A DNA stretch of 6,784 nt from Candidatus Scatomorpha merdipullorum (lineage in GTDB: Bacteria; Bacillota; Clostridia; Oscillospirales; Oscillospiraceae). Positions 4,716 through 6,784 of the stretch are shown here, piece by piece. Below the pieces are notes generated by a model. It was given only the letters and a program-made list of their open reading frames with translations, was not told the DNA's origin and did no database searches. A program made the position numbers and the translations under genes. The stretch is taken from contig DVJK01000165.1 of assembly GCA_018716795.1 (NCBI GenBank), positions 1 through 6,784 of the forward strand. Direction: 5' to 3'. Numbering within the stretch: the first letter of the stretch is position 1; each line of letters starts with the position of its first letter.

Positions 4716-6647
4716 ATGTCTGACATCAACGAGAAGATAACTCAGGAATACGACGCGAGCAAGATACAGGTGCTCGAGGGCCTCGAGGCCGTGCGCATGA
4801 GGCCCGGCATGTATATAGGCTCGACAAGCGCGAGCGGGCTGCACCACCTGGTCTACGAGATTGTCGACAACGCCATAGACGAGGCCCTGGCCGGGTACTG
4901 CGACCACATCGAGGTCACGATAGAGCCCGGGAACGTCATATGCGTCTCGGATAACGGCCGCGGCATCCCCGTCGATATCCAGGAGCAGACCGGAAAGCCC
5001 GCGCTCGAGGTCGTGTACACCGTGCTGCACGCAGGCGGCAAGTTCGGCGGCGGCGGGTATAAGGTCTCCGGCGGCCTCCACGGCGTCGGCGCGAGCGTGG
5101 TGAACGCGCTCTCCGACTGGCTGGAGGTCAGCGTCCACAAGAACGGGAAGATTTATCAGATGAAGTTCTCCCGCGGCGACATCACGCAGAAGATGGAGAT
5201 TGTCGGCGAGACGGACCACACCGGCACCGTCGTGCGCTTCCACCCCGACCCCGAGATGTTTGACACGACGGAGTTCGACTACGACACGCTCCACACGAGG
5301 ATGCGCGAGCAGGCCTTTCTGAACGCCGGCCTTCGAATCACCACGGAGGACAGGCGCGAAGGGCTCGAGCAGAAGGACACCATGCGCTACGCCGGCGGCA
5401 TCCGCGAGTTCGTCACGTATATAAACCGGAACAAGACCGCCCTGCACGAGGACGTCATATACATGTCGGGCGAGCGCGAAGACTCCGAGTGCGAGATAGC
5501 GCTGCAGTATAACGACGGCTATAACGAGATGCTCGTCTCCTTCGCCAACAATATCCACACGCCGGAGGGCGGCATGCACGAGACCGGCTTCAAGAGCGCG
5601 CTCACCCGCGCGCTGAACGCCTACGGCCGCAAGACGAACGCGCTCAAGGAGGGCGAAAGCCTCTCCGGCGAGGACTGCCGCGAGGGCCTGACCGCCGTCA
5701 TATCCGTCAAGCTCACGAACCCGCAGTTCGAGGGCCAGACCAAGGCCAAGCTCGGCAACAGCGACATGCGCACGCTGGTCGACAACGTCGTGAGCGCGAA
5801 GCTCGAGCAGTTTTTGGAGGAGAACCCCGCCGTGGGGCGGATAATCATAGAGAAGGCCCAGACCGCCAGCAAGGCCCGCGAGGCCGCCAAGCGCGCGAGG
5901 GAGAACGTCCGGAGGAAGAACGCGCTCGAGGGCTCGACCCTCCCCGGCAAGCTCTCCGACTGCAACGAGCGCGACCCGGCCCTCACCGAGCTCTACATCG
6001 TCGAGGGCGACAGCGCCGGCGGCAGCGCCAAGAACGGGCGCGACAGCCGCTTCCAGGCCATACTCCCGCTCTGGGGCAAGATGCTCAACGTCGAGAAGGT
6101 GCGCGAGGAGAAGGTCTATAACAACGACAAGCTCAACCCCGTCATAACCGCCCTCGGCGCCGGCCTCGGCGACGACTTCGACGTGAACAAGCTCCGCTAT
6201 CACAAGGTCATAATCATGGCCGACGCCGACGTCGACGGCAGCCACATAAGGACGCTGCTTCTGACCTTCTTCTTCCGCTACATGCGCCCGCTGGTCGAAA
6301 ACGGCTATGTCTACGCCGCCGTCCCGCCGCTCTACAAGCTCACCCGCGGCAAGCAGAGCCGCGTCGCCTACTCGGACGCGGAGCGCGACCTCGTCAGCGC
6401 CGAAATGCGCGCCGGCAACCCCAACGCGAAGATAGTCATCTCCCGCTTCAAGGGCCTCGGCGAGATGGACGCCCACGAGCTGTGGGAGACCACCATGAAC
6501 CCCGAAACCCGAACCCTCAAACGCATAGAGCTCGACGACGCCGTCAAGGCCGACGAGATATTCACCATACTGATGGGCGAAAAGGTCGAGCCCCGGAAGG
6601 AGTTCATTGAGCAGAACGCCAGGTATGTCGTGAACCTGGACGTTTGA
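4716..6647 (+). CDS. gyrB: DNA gyrase subunit B
   Basis: GyrB is the ATPase half of type II topoisomerase A2B2, which introduces negative supercoils. The product is 643 aa, full length for the short (non-enterobacterial) form. The GHKL ATPase domain shows YEIVDNAIDEAL (47-58, catalytic E48 and Mg-binding N52), SDNGRGIP (78-85) and the lid GGLHGVGASVVNALS (119-133). The transducer carries the QTK loop (341-343). The TOPRIM domain has EGDSAGGSAK (430-439) and DADVDGSH (503-510) for metal binding, followed by FKGLGEMDAHELWETTMNP and a complete C-terminus ARYVVNLDV. PLWGK (451-455) has Trp where PLRGK or PLKGK is common. AAAGGA (4701-4706) lies nine bases before the ATG, and 25 bp separate it from remB. 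It ends the operon-like run; gyrA does not begin within the 137 bases that follow and no terminator is visible. Confidence 0.97.
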   Translation: MSDINEKITQEYDASKIQVLEGLEAVRMRPGMYIGSTSASGLHHLVYEIVDNAIDEALAGYCDHIEVTIEPGNVICVSDNGRGIPVDIQEQTGKPALEVVYTVLHAGGKFGGGGYKVSGGLHGVGASVVNALSDWLEVSVHKNGKIYQMKFSRGDITQKMEIVGETDHTGTVVRFHPDPEMFDTTEFDYDTLHTRMREQAFLNAGLRITTEDRREGLEQKDTMRYAGGIREFVTYINRNKTALHEDVIYMSGEREDSECEIALQYNDGYNEMLVSFANNIHTPEGGMHETGFKSALTRALNAYGRKTNALKEGESLSGEDCREGLTAVISVKLTNPQFEGQTKAKLGNSDMRTLVDNVVSAKLEQFLEENPAVGRIIIEKAQTASKAREAAKRARENVRRKNALEGSTLPGKLSDCNERDPALTELYIVEGDSAGGSAKNGRDSRFQAILPLWGKMLNVEKVREEKVYNNDKLNPVITALGAGLGDDFDVNKLRYHKVIIMADADVDGSHIRTLLLTFFFRYMRPLVENGYVYAAVPPLYKLTRGKQSRVAYSDAERDLVSAEMRAGNPNAKIVISRFKGLGEMDAHELWETTMNPETRTLKRIELDDAVKADEIFTILMGEKVEPRKEFIEQNARYVVNLDV

Positions 6648-6784
6648 CGGGCGGGAACAGGAAAAAACAGAGGCTGAACGAATACAGCTACTCTGAAAAT
6701 GGAGCATACTTCATTACGATATGCTGCGAGCATATGAGCTGTCTGCTCGGCAGGATATATGCGGACAGGCCGGATATCTGCCAA
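6644..6784 (+). CDS. REP-associated tyrosine transposase (Y1/IS200-like family), N-terminal part
   Basis: Forty-seven codons run to the window edge. The peptide RLNEYSYSENGAYFITICCE, at about residues 10-29, matches the highly conserved N-terminus of REP-associated tyrosine transposases (typically RLxxYDYSxxGxYFITICT). These HUH-type single-strand transposases use one catalytic tyrosine; the HUH motif and the tyrosine would lie beyond the window. The likely start is TTG at 6644, which overlaps the gyrB stop (TTGA) and puts a basic NRKKQ stretch before the core as usual. No clear ribosome site precedes it, so coupling to gyrB translation is possible. The stretch is visibly richer in A and T than gyrB, which fits later acquisition. 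A domesticated or decayed copy cannot be excluded. Confidence 0.75.
   Translation, partial: MTGGNRKKQRLNEYSYSENGAYFITICCEHMSCLLGRIYADRPDICQ

Noticed and set aside
6719..6735. Perfect 7-bp hairpin ATATGCT/AGCATAT as a gyrB terminator or transposon end
   Set aside because: It lies inside the transposase reading frame (ITICCEHM), has no T run, and cannot be linked to a transposon end without sequence beyond the window.

Overview
This window is the chromosomal replication-origin neighbourhood of a high-GC member of the Bacillota. It is most likely a gut-type Clostridia lineage, perhaps Oscillospirales. The assignment rests on the gene order dnaA - dnaN - yaaA (S4) - recF - remB (DUF370) - gyrB, the Bacillus-like protein sequences and the AGGAGG-type ribosome binding sites. 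No species can be named from the sequence alone.

Layout. At 1-126 on the minus strand lies the 5' end of an unrecognised gene with its own strong promoter, divergent from dnaA. Positions 127-440 hold two divergent extended -10 promoters and a structured dnaA leader of about 187 nt. That leader has a 5' hairpin, a 15-bp imperfect hairpin and a terminator-like hairpin followed by six T residues, 28 nt before the dnaA ATG. dnaA is 441-1754. Positions 1755-2003 are the likely oriC: non-canonical DnaA-box-like 9-mers, a perfect 22-bp palindrome, then box / GC-rich / five DnaA-trios / AT-rich DNA, which is the basal unwinding arrangement described in Bacillus subtilis. dnaN (2004-3110), yaaA (3115-3327), recF (3324-4427), remB (4427-4690) and gyrB (4716-6647) follow in one tight operon-like run with stop/start overlaps. 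At the right edge the stop of gyrB overlaps the likely TTG start of a truncated REP-associated (Y1 family) transposase, in the place where gyrA often sits.

How the genes work together. DnaA binds oriC and opens it. DnaN is the sliding clamp used by the replicase. RecF loads RecA at gaps. GyrB, with GyrA, removes positive supercoils. YaaA is a small RNA-binding S4 protein and RemB a small DUF370 DNA-binding regulator, both classic passengers of this cluster.

Most worth following up: (a) the apparent transcription attenuator in the dnaA leader, (b) an oriC whose box-like repeats read TTTTSAACA rather than TTATCCACA, together with DnaA carrying N and S in place of D and T in its GRDHTTV DNA-recognition motif, and (c) the transposase fused by overlap to the end of the gyrB operon.
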